Shown piece by piece: positions 52,214-59,364 of a DNA stretch of 64,000 nt. This stretch comes from Emticicia sp031378345 (GTDB taxonomy: Bacteria; Bacteroidota; Bacteroidia; Cytophagales; Spirosomataceae). The DNA is taken from positions 62,001 to 126,000 of the forward strand of contig JANNDY010000039.1 in assembly GCA_031378345.1 (NCBI GenBank). The letters run 5' to 3'. Every line of letters starts with the position of its first letter. Positions within the stretch are counted from its first letter, which is position 1. The translations under genes and the position numbers were made by a program. Below the pieces are notes generated by a model that saw nothing but the letters and a program-made list of their open reading frames with translations, had not been told where the DNA came from and did no database searches.

Positions 52214-52662
52214 ACCGAATGATGAATTTGATTAATACGTTCAAATTTTTCTTTGATATACTTCTCAGCATTGCCATTATCACCTTTGATTTCAGGCAAC
52301 TCAAATTCGAGGTTATCCGCCTTATTGACAATTTTAAATACCTCTGGATTTTTAATCGTTTTATCTTTATGAGTGCCGCCACAATTCCAGTTTTGATAAA
52401 GTACAATCGTCTTAAATTTTCTGCCAGCTTTGTAATTATCTTCGATGAGCTGAAAGGCTCTTTGAAGCTCCGTACCAACGCCATCATAAGTGTCTTTTTT
52501 TTCGGTCTTAAACTTTAGGTAATAGTTTTGATTGTTTCTGCTGTTCCCATAATTATCAGTCCAAGTGTGCATGTACGATACCCACAGCACTAATTTTGAT
52601 GCTCGTTTATCAAACCTCCCAGATTCGGGAGCTTCTTGCAATTGAATAGTTTCTGTTGCCAT
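52210..52662 (-). CDS. Early phage protein, unknown
   Basis: 150 residues, alpha/beta (FKTIVLYQNWNCGGTHKDK). No domain recognised. Follows the repeat-rich gap at 52671-52935, so it may be controlled from it. Confidence 0.5.
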   Translation of the reverse strand: MATETIQLQEAPESGRFDKRASKLVLWVSYMHTWTDNYGNSRNNQNYYLKFKTEKKDTYDGVGTELQRAFQLIEDNYKAGRKFKTIVLYQNWNCGGTHKDKTIKNPEVFKIVNKADNLEFELPEIKGDNGNAEKYIKEKFERINQIHHSV

Positions 52663-52670
52663 TTGTTAAT

Positions 52671-52935
52671 TGTTTTGGTTTGAATTAAAAATTTTCGCCG
52701 CCCCAGCCCTTTTTATCAGTTCTAAAAAGAACGATTCGAACTTATCAGAACAGACCTTCCCCCACCCATCAGAAATGAATCCGATTCCGTTCTTTTCAAA
52801 AAAAGTTCTGATTCCTAAAAACTGTCAGAATGGCAGGAAATGAAGTTTTTGGTACTTCCTTAAATTCCTTTTAAAGTTCGGATAGTTCTTAAAATTTTTT
52901 ATAAGTACCTTAATAAGAACTTATACGAAATCTTT
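52671..52935. repeat. Repeat-rich noncoding region, origin or control-site candidate
   Basis: About 265 bases with recurrent TCAGAA(C)/(G)TTCTGA motifs at about 52729, 52747, 52768, 52810 and 52828 in both orientations, plus other AGTTCT/AGAAC words, next to a possible DNA-binding protein gene. Iteron-like. Confidence 0.4.
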
Positions 52936-53562
52936 TCACTTACTCGGCTTAAAAAAAGAGCCCAAAAGGTCTCCGAATTTTTTCGCACCGCCTGCACGCT
53001 CGTCTGGAGTCGTAAAAACTTTAGAATTTATGCCATAGCTATCTCTCGGAGCTGATGCGGCATTGGGGCTGACATTTGCATATTGCACACCAGTCGGAGC
53101 AGCCATGTCGTGTATCGCATTCATGCGGGCATCTGTGTACTGCACAATGCCCGGAGCAAACTCGATCATGGTGCAGTTGCACTCTCGCCCAGGAAGTTTA
53201 AGCGTATCTCGCATACGCACCGAAAAAATGGAATTGAATGAATCAGCGATGGTGTTGAAGTGGTTAATAAACGTTCGGACAGTGTACCGACTATCGCAAT
53301 GTTTTTTGAAGTAGCTATACGTAAATTTGAGCTTGAAGCCATCTAATTTACCTTGGTCAAATTTTTTCCTAAAAAGTGTAATTAGTTTCTCTACGGTCTT
53401 AAAAATGTGTTCTCCAGCTCTTGGATACATCAATTTAAAATCTTCGTCAGACCTTATTCGGTTGTTTTCGTCAAGCCGTTTAAAGGCTTCAATTTTCATT
53501 TTTACCCAATCGAGTTTTGGCTTATTAATGTGGTCGGAAATAAACACGGTAGTCTTTTGCAT
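52936..53562 (-). CDS. Possible DNA-binding early protein
   Basis: 208 residues; a basic helical core (KFTYSYFKKHCDSRYTVRTF) and a disordered Ala/Pro/Gly C-terminus. By position beside repeated motifs it could be a replication initiator or regulator, but no family is recognised. Confidence 0.5.
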   Translation of the reverse strand: MQKTTVFISDHINKPKLDWVKMKIEAFKRLDENNRIRSDEDFKLMYPRAGEHIFKTVEKLITLFRKKFDQGKLDGFKLKFTYSYFKKHCDSRYTVRTFINHFNTIADSFNSIFSVRMRDTLKLPGRECNCTMIEFAPGIVQYTDARMNAIHDMAAPTGVQYANVSPNAASAPRDSYGINSKVFTTPDERAGGAKKFGDLLGSFFKPSK

Positions 53563-53618
53563 AGCTTAACAATTTAAGTTTAGAAAATAAAATCCCTTAC
53601 CCACGAATGTGAGCATTA

Positions 53619-53678
53619 GTAAGAGCCTTGGAGTCGAACCAAGCAGCAAAACCCATGAATTGCTGTACCATACTCTCC
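53619..53678 (-). ncRNA. tRNA-like element lacking a D arm
   Basis: Minus strand folds as acceptor GGAGAGT/GCTCTTA (first pair mismatched), short linker, a 6-bp CAGCAA/TTGCTG stem with a 10-base loop containing CAT, and a canonical T arm CTTGG-TTCGACT-CCAAG. A normal D arm is absent. It lies 125 bases beyond the tRNA-Met. Decayed tRNA or tRNA mimic. Confidence 0.5.
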
Positions 53679-53803
53679 CCATCACACGACGGCAATCGTG
53701 CGGCAGGACTTTCCCTTTGTCAGCCCCTAAAGCTGGGGCGGTAGGCACAATCATTTCCAGCACTTCCAGCCACAAGCTGAAGGCATCGTAATTTGTTTGC
53801 TCG

Positions 53804-53876
53804 TAGCGGGGACAGGACTCGAACCTGCAACCTCTGAATTATGAGCCCAGCGAGCTACCAACTGCTCCACCCCACG
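53804..53876 (-). tRNA. Phage tRNA-Met(CAT), initiator-like
   Basis: Full cloverleaf: acceptor CGTGGGG/CCCCGCT with a C-T mismatch at 1-72, D arm GAGC/GCTC, anticodon arm CTGGG-CTCATAA-TTCAG, T loop TTCGAGT. The 1-72 mismatch, A11-T24 and GGG in the upper anticodon stem are initiator features, though two of the three G pairs are with U. Confidence 0.85.
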
Positions 53877-53936
53877 ATGTTGACTTGGTTTCGCTCAAAT
53901 CTAAAAGCTACTCCCAAGCCTGTTCACTTACGTAAA

Positions 53937-54032
53937 CCCCGACTGAACTTCCCCGACTCATTAGCCCCTAAAAGGGACGTATGAGCTTCTATTTTAGCCA
54001 TGAAAACTAATAAGTCGGGGACACCCAGTCGG
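53937..54032 (-). ncRNA. Structured RNA candidate
   Basis: A 14-bp helix (53951-53964 with 54007-54020; the only non-Watson-Crick pair is G-U on the minus-strand RNA) is enclosed by a second helix CCGACTG/CAGTCGG (53939-53945 with 54026-54032). The interior has a small CCCT/AGGG hairpin. Coding potential absent. Confidence 0.5.
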
Positions 54033-54096
54033 AGTTCAAATGTCTTTTAAAATCTGAGGCTGAAAACTCAACCACAGATTCTTTCTAACCCTAACC

Positions 54097-54228
54097 TTAA
54101 CTACTTAAATCTTTAAAATCTATATTCTCAGGCGTGTTAATGCCCCAAATGATACACAAAAACATCATCGCCAATGACACAATAAGGGCAATCGCTGGAC
54201 CTACCAAAAGCAAGTAAATCAACCACAT
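54097..54228 (-). CDS. Very small membrane protein
   Basis: 43 residues: a hydrophobic helix (LLLVGPAIALIVSLAMMFLC) and a short polar tail (TPENIDFKDLSS). Its ATG overlaps the stop of the upstream gene in another frame. Too short for automatic calls but well placed. Confidence 0.55.
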   Translation of the reverse strand: MWLIYLLLVGPAIALIVSLAMMFLCIIWGINTPENIDFKDLSS

Positions 54229-54581
54229 ATCTCTAAGTTTTTTAAGGTGCAAGGTTCTTTACATACTTTCTTGTAGCCTTTCCAAGCGTTTTCGCCCATC
54301 TCAAACTTATGCCCGCAAAGTTTACATTTACGTGCTACTTTATTTAGTTGCTCATCCGAATAAAGCCCAATTTCAGGGCGTTCAATACCTTCCGTTGATG
54401 GTAATTTTTCGCTATTAATAGCAGCTCTCAAAAGTGGCAAATAATCAATGTTTTCAATTTCACATTCACGCAATGTATTGGCAAATGCCCGACGCATAAA
54501 AAAAGAATTCGTATTATGAAAAAGCAACATCTTGAATTTATTCAGGATATTTTGTTCAGTAATTTCCTCTTTTGTTATCAT
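54219..54581 (-). CDS. Early phage protein with Cys-pair motif
   Basis: 120 residues, ending CKLCGHKFEMGENAWKGYKK then CKEPC, a possible zinc-binding site. Overlaps the upstream gene by four bases. Confidence 0.5.
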   Translation of the reverse strand: MITKEEITEQNILNKFKMLLFHNTNSFFMRRAFANTLRECEIENIDYLPLLRAAINSEKLPSTEGIERPEIGLYSDEQLNKVARKCKLCGHKFEMGENAWKGYKKVCKEPCTLKNLEICG

Positions 54582-54850
54582 CGTTTTTCTAAGGCTTCAA
54601 TGTCTTTATAATGTTGAATAACCGCTTTTATGTCCTCATATTCTTTCATACCAATCATTTTGGGGTTGTCAATGATTTGACTAAATTGATATTTTTCAAG
54701 TCCATGGTTTTTACAAATACTACTTTTGATAATATTGCGGTTGGTAGTATTAAGGGCTTTAAGTTTGCCTAATTCGTGGGCAATCACTTCTGGCGTAATC
54801 ACGCCAAACTCGCTACTATCAATAAATGTGGTTTGCTTAGAATTCTTCAT
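54578..54850 (-). CDS. Early phage protein, unknown
   Basis: 90 residues, helical (EVIAHELGKLKALNTTNRNI), possibly HTH-like. No family recognised. Confidence 0.45.
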   Translation of the reverse strand: MKNSKQTTFIDSSEFGVITPEVIAHELGKLKALNTTNRNIIKSSICKNHGLEKYQFSQIIDNPKMIGMKEYEDIKAVIQHYKDIEALEKR

Positions 54851-54977
54851 CGTCGTCTATGTATGGGGCTGTATATATCGAATAGGCAAAGCCTATAATG
54901 TATATCACCAACAGCAGTGCGGCTATGGAGATATAAGGGTGGCGGTCTATTTGGTCAAAAAGTGCTTTCATACGCAT
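54837..54977 (-). CDS. Small membrane protein
   Basis: 46 residues from ATG 54977 (MRMKALFDQIDRHPYISIAA), one membrane helix and an acidic end. Longer start at 55052 is possible. Confidence 0.45.
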   Translation of the reverse strand: MRMKALFDQIDRHPYISIAALLLVIYIIGFAYSIYTAPYIDDDEEF

Positions 54978-55075
54978 TGTTTTTAAGGTTAAAAAATCAA
55001 TATCGCATGGCGGGCTATTGTCTGCGGATAGCGAACCATGCACAAGGCTCAATGTTATTGCCCTTGTAAATGACG

Positions 55076-55351
55076 TTATGCTTCTTCAAGTTCAGGTACT
55101 GCGGGTAGCTCAGGCAATACATTCTCACGGAAATTCTCTTGCGTGAAACCCGGCAAATATTTTATCATTATATCAGCTACTATGCTTCGCACATTTTGGA
55201 GGTTATAATGTGGTTCACTAAAACGGCAAACAGTTTGCTGATAAAAATTCGTTTGGTCATGCAAAGCCAATTCAGCCATCATCTTATTATAGCTCTCCTT
55301 GTCATTTCTTCGAAGTGTTTTGGTATGATTTCTTACAGTATTTATACTCAT
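55076..55351 (-). CDS. First gene of the minus-strand early operon, unknown
   Basis: 91 residues, helical, acidic Pro/Glu C-terminus (LPELPAVPELEEA). Adjacent to the divergent control region at 55380-55560. Confidence 0.5.
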   Translation of the reverse strand: MSINTVRNHTKTLRRNDKESYNKMMAELALHDQTNFYQQTVCRFSEPHYNLQNVRSIVADIMIKYLPGFTQENFRENVLPELPAVPELEEA

Positions 55352-55420
55352 TTCGTTAGGTGTTTTTACTCTTAAAGCTAACTTTTCTTTATTTTTACTT
55401 TATTATGTTAATTTTTATTG

Positions 55421-55533
55421 TAATATTTACACGAATATTTACCGTATTACGATGTAAATATAAGTCAATTAGCAACTAAATAGCAACTAAAGTAAATTAA
55501 AAACTGTAATTTATAATTAGACTAATTATAAAT
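55421..55533. promoter_or_regulatory. Prophage control region with operator-like repeats
   Basis: Holds AATATTTAC at 55422-55430 and 55434-55442 and its inverted form GTAAATAT (55454-55461), a tandem TAGCAACTAAA (55470-55480 and 55481-55491), and a perfect 25-base palindrome with arms ATTTATAATTAG (55509-55533, centre A55521). It lies between divergent genes, so it is the likely lysis-lysogeny switch. Confidence 0.65.
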
Positions 55534-55564
55534 AAATACGTAAAATATTGATAGTCAAGTAATT

Positions 55565-55924
55565 ATGACAAATAAAGATTTTATTTTAGAACTCGGAAGA
55601 TTCAGAAAAAAATTTGAATTAAACCTGCATTTTAACGCAGAAAGCCCAAAACGAATACAGATAACTATCGAAGACGCTCTCAGTTATTTAGGCTCGTTCA
55701 AGTTTGAAGGTTCGCTAAAGCAGGAAGTAGCAAAAGCAAAGAAATGGCTAAAACTCGCCCATCAAAACGCCAACGAGTTTAGCAAGACCATGAAGCCAGA
55801 CCTCACCACAAGCAATGATTTGGCTGTGCAGCACCAAAACCCAACATTTTGGTACCAAGAAGTAATCGGCAATGCAGAAGATGCAATAGATATCATCACA
55901 CGCCATCTGAACGAAACCGAATAA
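55565..55924 (+). CDS. Prophage leftmost plus-strand gene near switch, unknown
   Basis: 119 residues, helical and charged (FILELGRFRKKFELNLHF; AKAKKWLKLAHQNANEF). Divergent from the early operon across the operator palindrome. May be a regulator or immunity factor, without recognised motif. Confidence 0.5.
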   Translation: MTNKDFILELGRFRKKFELNLHFNAESPKRIQITIEDALSYLGSFKFEGSLKQEVAKAKKWLKLAHQNANEFSKTMKPDLTTSNDLAVQHQNPTFWYQEVIGNAEDAIDIITRHLNETE

Positions 55925-56168
55925 AAACATCATTACCAAGTAATAGCTTTTTGAGTTCATCAGGATCGCAAAAACGTTGAAAAACCATCAAATCTCTTTT
56001 CATCACATCATGGCTGATTTTCAAACAAATAGTTTTTTCCTTAGTATCAACAAACATTTCAAAGCTGTAGCCTTTATTAACCATGATGCCAATTATAACC
56101 CTTTCGTTGTCCGTAGCTTCAAAGCCCAATTCAGTAATGATTGCAATTAGTTCAGTATTCATAATCAT
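55896..56168 (-). CDS. Small protein, unknown
   Basis: 90 residues, with EATDNERVIIGIMVNKGYSF. Convergent with and overlapping the preceding gene by 29 bases. Confidence 0.4.
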   Translation of the reverse strand: MIMNTELIAIITELGFEATDNERVIIGIMVNKGYSFEMFVDTKEKTICLKISHDVMKRDLMVFQRFCDPDELKKLLLGNDVFIRFRSDGV

Positions 56169-56245
56169 AAAATTTAATTAACAATCAAACATAACAAATC
56201 ATCAATGCCAAACAAACGACAAAAATTTTAAACCAAAATATAATC

Positions 56246-56647
56246 ATGAAAGAAAAAATCGAAAAACTCCTGAAGGAGAAAAGGAAAACGAAAGCTGAAT
56301 TAGCTACATTATTGAATATGAGTTATCAAGGCTTACAGAACAAAATTAATAATAATACTTTCAAGCAACACGAACTTGAGAGTGTCGCAAATCTTTTAGG
56401 AATAGAAGTTGAACAATTAAGTGTTGATGAAACTACTTCTATGTGGGACATTGTAAAAGAGCAATACGAAAAACGTGTTGAAGAATTAACCGCAGCCTTG
56501 AATGATGCTCGTTATACAATAAAACTACAACGAAAAATGCTTGGGGAAAATGTAAATTTTCTTAATCTCAGCAAGAAGCCACCTGTGAGAAACGTAAGAT
56601 ATGCGGGTATGAGAATAGTGGCTCATACAAGTCAATTACGTGCATAA
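56246..56647 (+). CDS. Cro/CI-type helix-turn-helix regulator
   Basis: 133 residues. HTH: TKAELATLLNMSYQGLQNKI (about 15-34), then a coiled coil (YEKRVEELTAALNDARYTIK). Close to the right prophage end; candidate repressor or accessory regulator. Confidence 0.7.
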   Translation: MKEKIEKLLKEKRKTKAELATLLNMSYQGLQNKINNNTFKQHELESVANLLGIEVEQLSVDETTSMWDIVKEQYEKRVEELTAALNDARYTIKLQRKMLGENVNFLNLSKKPPVRNVRYAGMRIVAHTSQLRA

Positions 56648-56686
56648 TTGCTCACAGTCTTGCTGACAGTTAGATAGCTTGCGTTA

Positions 56687-56745
56687 TCTAAGTGGCTTAT
56701 AATCAAATACTTGGGTTTGAATCCCTCCGACCCCTACACGGTCAC
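56687..56745 (+). other. att site B (right end of prophage)
   Basis: 59 bases ending in tRNA-derived GGGTTTGAATCCCT and CCCTACACGGTCAC with a five-base insertion between. 48 of 59 positions match att site C at 63486. Confidence 0.75.
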
Positions 56746-56754
56746 AGAATTAAC

Positions 56755-56798
56755 AAAAAACCCTCTTAAAAGCTATTTTGAGAGGGTTTTGTTTTTTT
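56755..56798 (+). terminator. Terminator after att site B
   Basis: AAAACCCTCT/AGAGGGTTTT arms with T-run. Resembles the hairpin that follows att site D (63657-63695). Confidence 0.75.
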
Positions 56799-56854
56799 AC
56801 TGTAAGCAAAAAGTAGTAAACTGTAAGCAAGAATTAGAATTTTACTGTAAGCAA
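56798..56854 (+). repeat. Left arm sites of the satellite (three copies of TACTGTAAGCAA)
   Basis: At 56798-56809, 56819-56830 (first base A) and 56843-56854, spaced 21 and 24 bases. The inverted form occurs twice at the other end (63446-63470). Confidence 0.75.
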
Positions 56855-56905
56855 AAATAATTATTTCAATTTGATGCTTTTGCCAAATAATATTCTGTTT
56901 GAATA

Positions 56906-57064
56906 TCAAAGTTTTGTCTTATTGCTGTTGATGTTTGCCACGCTCAGCCAATCGAGGGCGGTATCGAAAGACTTTCTACCAAATAATCTTTTGTTTTCCT
57001 TCTTCTTCAAATTATTTAAAAATTCATTGAGTAGCTCCGAAATATGTCTTGGTTCTTTTTTCAT
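56906..57064 (-). CDS. 52-residue basic protein, last satellite gene
   Basis: Starts MKKEPRHISELLNEFLNNLK; basic helical N-terminus, reminiscent of the start of DUF721 proteins but too short to assign. Preceded by its own promoter S2 and by a palindrome overlapping the ATG. Confidence 0.55.
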   Translation of the reverse strand: MKKEPRHISELLNEFLNNLKKKENKRLFGRKSFDTALDWLSVANINSNKTKL

Positions 57065-57086
57065 ATCATAATTTGATTTATGATAT
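57063..57086. promoter_or_regulatory. Operator-like palindrome at the start of the 52-residue gene
   Basis: Perfect 9-base arms ATATCATAA/TTATGATAT with six-base spacer, between the S2 -7 box and the ATG. Confidence 0.55.
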
Positions 57087-57127
57087 AAATTTCCGTAAAA
57101 TAGTTTTATAATAGAAGGACACTAAAA
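57086..57127 (-). promoter_or_regulatory. Satellite promoter S2, late-promoter-like
   Basis: Minus strand GTGTCCTTCTATTATAAAAC, with 26 bases from the TGTCC G to a -7-like GAAATTTA (57086-57093). Same geometry as phage P1-P5; weak -7 box. Confidence 0.5.
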
Positions 57128-57158
57128 AGCCCTCAAATGTAGAGTTTGAGGGCTTTTT
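57124..57158 (-). terminator. Terminator of the ATP-grasp gene
   Basis: 14-bp arms AAAAAGCCCTCAAA and complement. Confidence 0.85.
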
Positions 57159-57171
57159 AGATTTGTTTTTT

Positions 57172-58236
57172 TTATCTCATTGGAGTCCATTTATCTGCTG
57201 AATCAAAAGTTACTGGAGTTTTGAAACCTGTTTTACTTTCAAGTTCGATTTCCATTGATGTCCATTTTTCATGGATTACTGGTTGCAATGTAGAATTTTG
57301 CAAAGAACTGTTATTGGTTGAACTTACATTCTTTTTTCCTGCTTTTTTCTCGCATAGTTCAACCAAATTAACGAACCAATTAACGCCCGTAATTCCTATG
57401 CTCAAAGTACCTGGATTCGAGTTAGATTCTATCAAAAACGTAGTACCTTTTTCGTCTTTCATAATATCAATTCCTGCAAATTCTAAATTACAAGCCTGTG
57501 CAGCTTTCACACAAATTTCTTCATCTTCTTTTGATAATTCAATCTTTTTTCCTTCGCCTCCCAGCGATAAATTTGCCTTGAATGTATCATCTTTTGCTGT
57601 GCGTTCCATTGCTACGGCTACTTTATTACCGCAAACTATTGCCCTTACGTCTTTTTTTCCACCTTCGATATAAGACTGAAAAAGTAAATCAACTTTTGAT
57701 GTGTGGAACATACTAATCATGCAGTTTGTTTGCTCTGCATCTTTCATTATTCCTACCCCCTTACCTTGCGAACCGTGGGGAGTTTTCGCCACCGCTGGAA
57801 GTCCACCAACTTTGTCCACCAAAAATTTAGGGTGAAATGGTTTCTTTGCCATAACAGTAACAGGTACTTTCAAACCATAAAGACTAAACTTTTGTGTAGC
57901 TCTGATTTTGTTTGATGCAATTAAAATTCCATCGGGTGTTTGGGGGCAATAGATACCTAAATTCTCAACGAGGTGTGCCAAAACAACTGTGGCAAAATTC
58001 AAACTTCCACCAAGTCTTGTTATGACGGCATCAAACCTTTTTGAGTGCAAACGTTCAGGCGTTTCAAGGTCTTCACTTCCATTGTAAATTCTATCGTAAC
58101 CATTGACAGAATCCGAAATAAGTAAATAAAGTTGGTCGGGTGTGTGCCACTCCCAAGTATGCCCTCTTTCTTCAATGGCTGTAATTAGATGCTTTGACGG
58201 CTTGCCTGTGGCAAGTATTAAGATATGCAATTTCAT
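57172..58236 (-). CDS. ATP-grasp ligase (RimK-like)
   Basis: 354 residues. A pre-ATP-grasp Rossmann part (1-110) precedes the ATP-grasp core: PAVAKTPHGSQGKGVGIM (nucleotide loop), FAGIDIMKDEKGTTFLIESNSNPG (metal-binding Asp/Glu/Asn, quoted in part). RimK-type enzymes add amino acids to protein C-termini or make ester/amide crosslinks in peptides (graspetides). A C-terminal tail of about 45 residues contains two KWT(S/P)M motifs and may be substrate-like. The only obvious cargo gene of the satellite; transcribed from S1. Confidence 0.85.
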   Translation of the reverse strand: MKLHILILATGKPSKHLITAIEERGHTWEWHTPDQLYLLISDSVNGYDRIYNGSEDLETPERLHSKRFDAVITRLGGSLNFATVVLAHLVENLGIYCPQTPDGILIASNKIRATQKFSLYGLKVPVTVMAKKPFHPKFLVDKVGGLPAVAKTPHGSQGKGVGIMKDAEQTNCMISMFHTSKVDLLFQSYIEGGKKDVRAIVCGNKVAVAMERTAKDDTFKANLSLGGEGKKIELSKEDEEICVKAAQACNLEFAGIDIMKDEKGTTFLIESNSNPGTLSIGITGVNWFVNLVELCEKKAGKKNVSSTNNSSLQNSTLQPVIHEKWTSMEIELESKTGFKTPVTFDSADKWTPMR

Positions 58237-58266
58237 TGTTTATTATTTTTTAAATTGTTTGTGATG

Positions 58267-58309
58267 CAAAATTAGGTTTTAAAGTTTTACAGTAGAAGGA
58301 CACAAAAAA
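58267..58309 (-). promoter_or_regulatory. Satellite promoter S1, late-promoter-like
   Basis: Minus strand TTTTTTGTGTCCTTCTACTG, 26 bases after the TGTCC G, then TAATTTTG (58267-58274), a perfect -7 box, 31 bases before the ATP-grasp ATG. Confidence 0.65.
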
Positions 58310-58516
58310 TGGTCTTTCCCCTCACATACCATGGGGCTTTTTGTATGCAATTGCATAGGGTGTATAGGGCGAGCCACGTCATAAACACCGTTATAAATCA
58401 AGTCGTTTTTGTTTTTTAAATACATAACTCATTGATTATAAGCATTTTATGAAAAAATAAAGTGAAAAAAGTTACTATTTTTATTGCTTTTTTGATGAAA
58501 AACCACTTTTTCGGGT
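58310..58516. other. Gap between primase and ATP-grasp genes
   Basis: About 207 bases, AT-rich, with an ACATACCATGGGGC segment and poly-A/T. No gene seen; the primase transcript probably ends here. Confidence 0.4.
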
Positions 58517-59359
58517 TTATAAATTCATTAAATAGTGGTTCAAATCTTCGTATTTTTCATATTTCTTTGAACAATCGACAATTTTTGAGTTTTTGAAATA
58601 ATCGGAAACCGTTAAAAATGTTTCTTTCCCTTTATCGTCATTATCTAAGACACAAAATATTTTTGGATAATTAGAAAGTAGGTCAATTGCTAAATGTAGG
58701 TTTCCGACTGAATTTAAAACAATAGTATCAAACTCTGGAATGTCGTTTTTAATTATTGTGAGGTAGGAAAGAAAATCCATAAAACCCTCAAAAAGCAATA
58801 CGGCAGTTTTAAATTTCCCTTTGATGCCTGTAATTGTCTTTGGACTTGTGCCACCTTTCCAATATTTATTTCTTAACTCAAAACCGCCTAAATTATTTTC
58901 AAATGCAAGTGCAAATTGCCGACCGTTGTAATAGGCTTCTTTTAGATGATATTTTGCGATTGTATGATTTATCTTTCTTTCTGTGAGATAATCAAACAAC
59001 GCTTTGTTTTCAAGTGATTTTACTTTCTTCAATTCAAATATCTGCTTCGTTTCTTCTTTGCATACAAAAGAAAAAGAATTATTTACCGATGTACCATCAA
59101 ATGACTGTAAAAGCCTAATCGCTTCTTTAAAATCTATATTATGGTAACGCCCCACAAATTCTATGATGTCGCCACGTTCGCCCGTTGCAAAGTCTTTAAA
59201 ATCATTTTGCTTTGGTTGAACTGCAAAAGATGGTGTTTTCTCGTCAGGGCGGAACGGTGAATGATAAAATAATCTATTACCGCTTTGTCTTTTAGGCTCA
59301 AAACCTATGCTACTTAGATAAGTTTTGAGAGGTATGTTTTTGATTATGTCGAGATTCAT
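58517..59359 (-). CDS. Toprim primase with degenerate zinc finger
   Basis: 280 residues from MNLDIIKNIP. The N-terminal segment (HSPFRPDEKTPSFAVQPKQN then GERGDIIEFV) is a CHC2-type primase zinc-binding domain with its Cys ligands lost, as in many Bacteroidota mobile-element primases. The Toprim domain has FEGFMDFL and VLDNDDKGKET. It makes primers for element replication. A longer reading frame upstream only translates a TG/AC repeat. Confidence 0.85.
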   Translation of the reverse strand: MNLDIIKNIPLKTYLSSIGFEPKRQSGNRLFYHSPFRPDEKTPSFAVQPKQNDFKDFATGERGDIIEFVGRYHNIDFKEAIRLLQSFDGTSVNNSFSFVCKEETKQIFELKKVKSLENKALFDYLTERKINHTIAKYHLKEAYYNGRQFALAFENNLGGFELRNKYWKGGTSPKTITGIKGKFKTAVLLFEGFMDFLSYLTIIKNDIPEFDTIVLNSVGNLHLAIDLLSNYPKIFCVLDNDDKGKETFLTVSDYFKNSKIVDCSKKYEKYEDLNHYLMNL

Positions 59360-59364
59360 TTTTT

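Larger units (their letters stand above)
15774..56745. mobile_element. Tailed-phage prophage, about 41 kb
   Basis: Bounded by the tRNA-Arg 3' end and att site B. It contains an integrase, small and large terminase, portal, head protease, major capsid candidate, tail completion, tape measure, tail tip-like proteins, endolysin, holin-like and spanin-like genes. The long tape measure and absence of contractile-sheath genes suggest a siphovirus. Recognisable DNA polymerase, helicase and recombination genes are missing. The late genes look intact. Confidence 0.88.

Noticed and set aside
53566..53775. 69-codon minus-strand open frame over the tRNA-like element
   Set aside because: It covers RNA structures and has no protein-like pattern; the RNA interpretation explains the sequence better.
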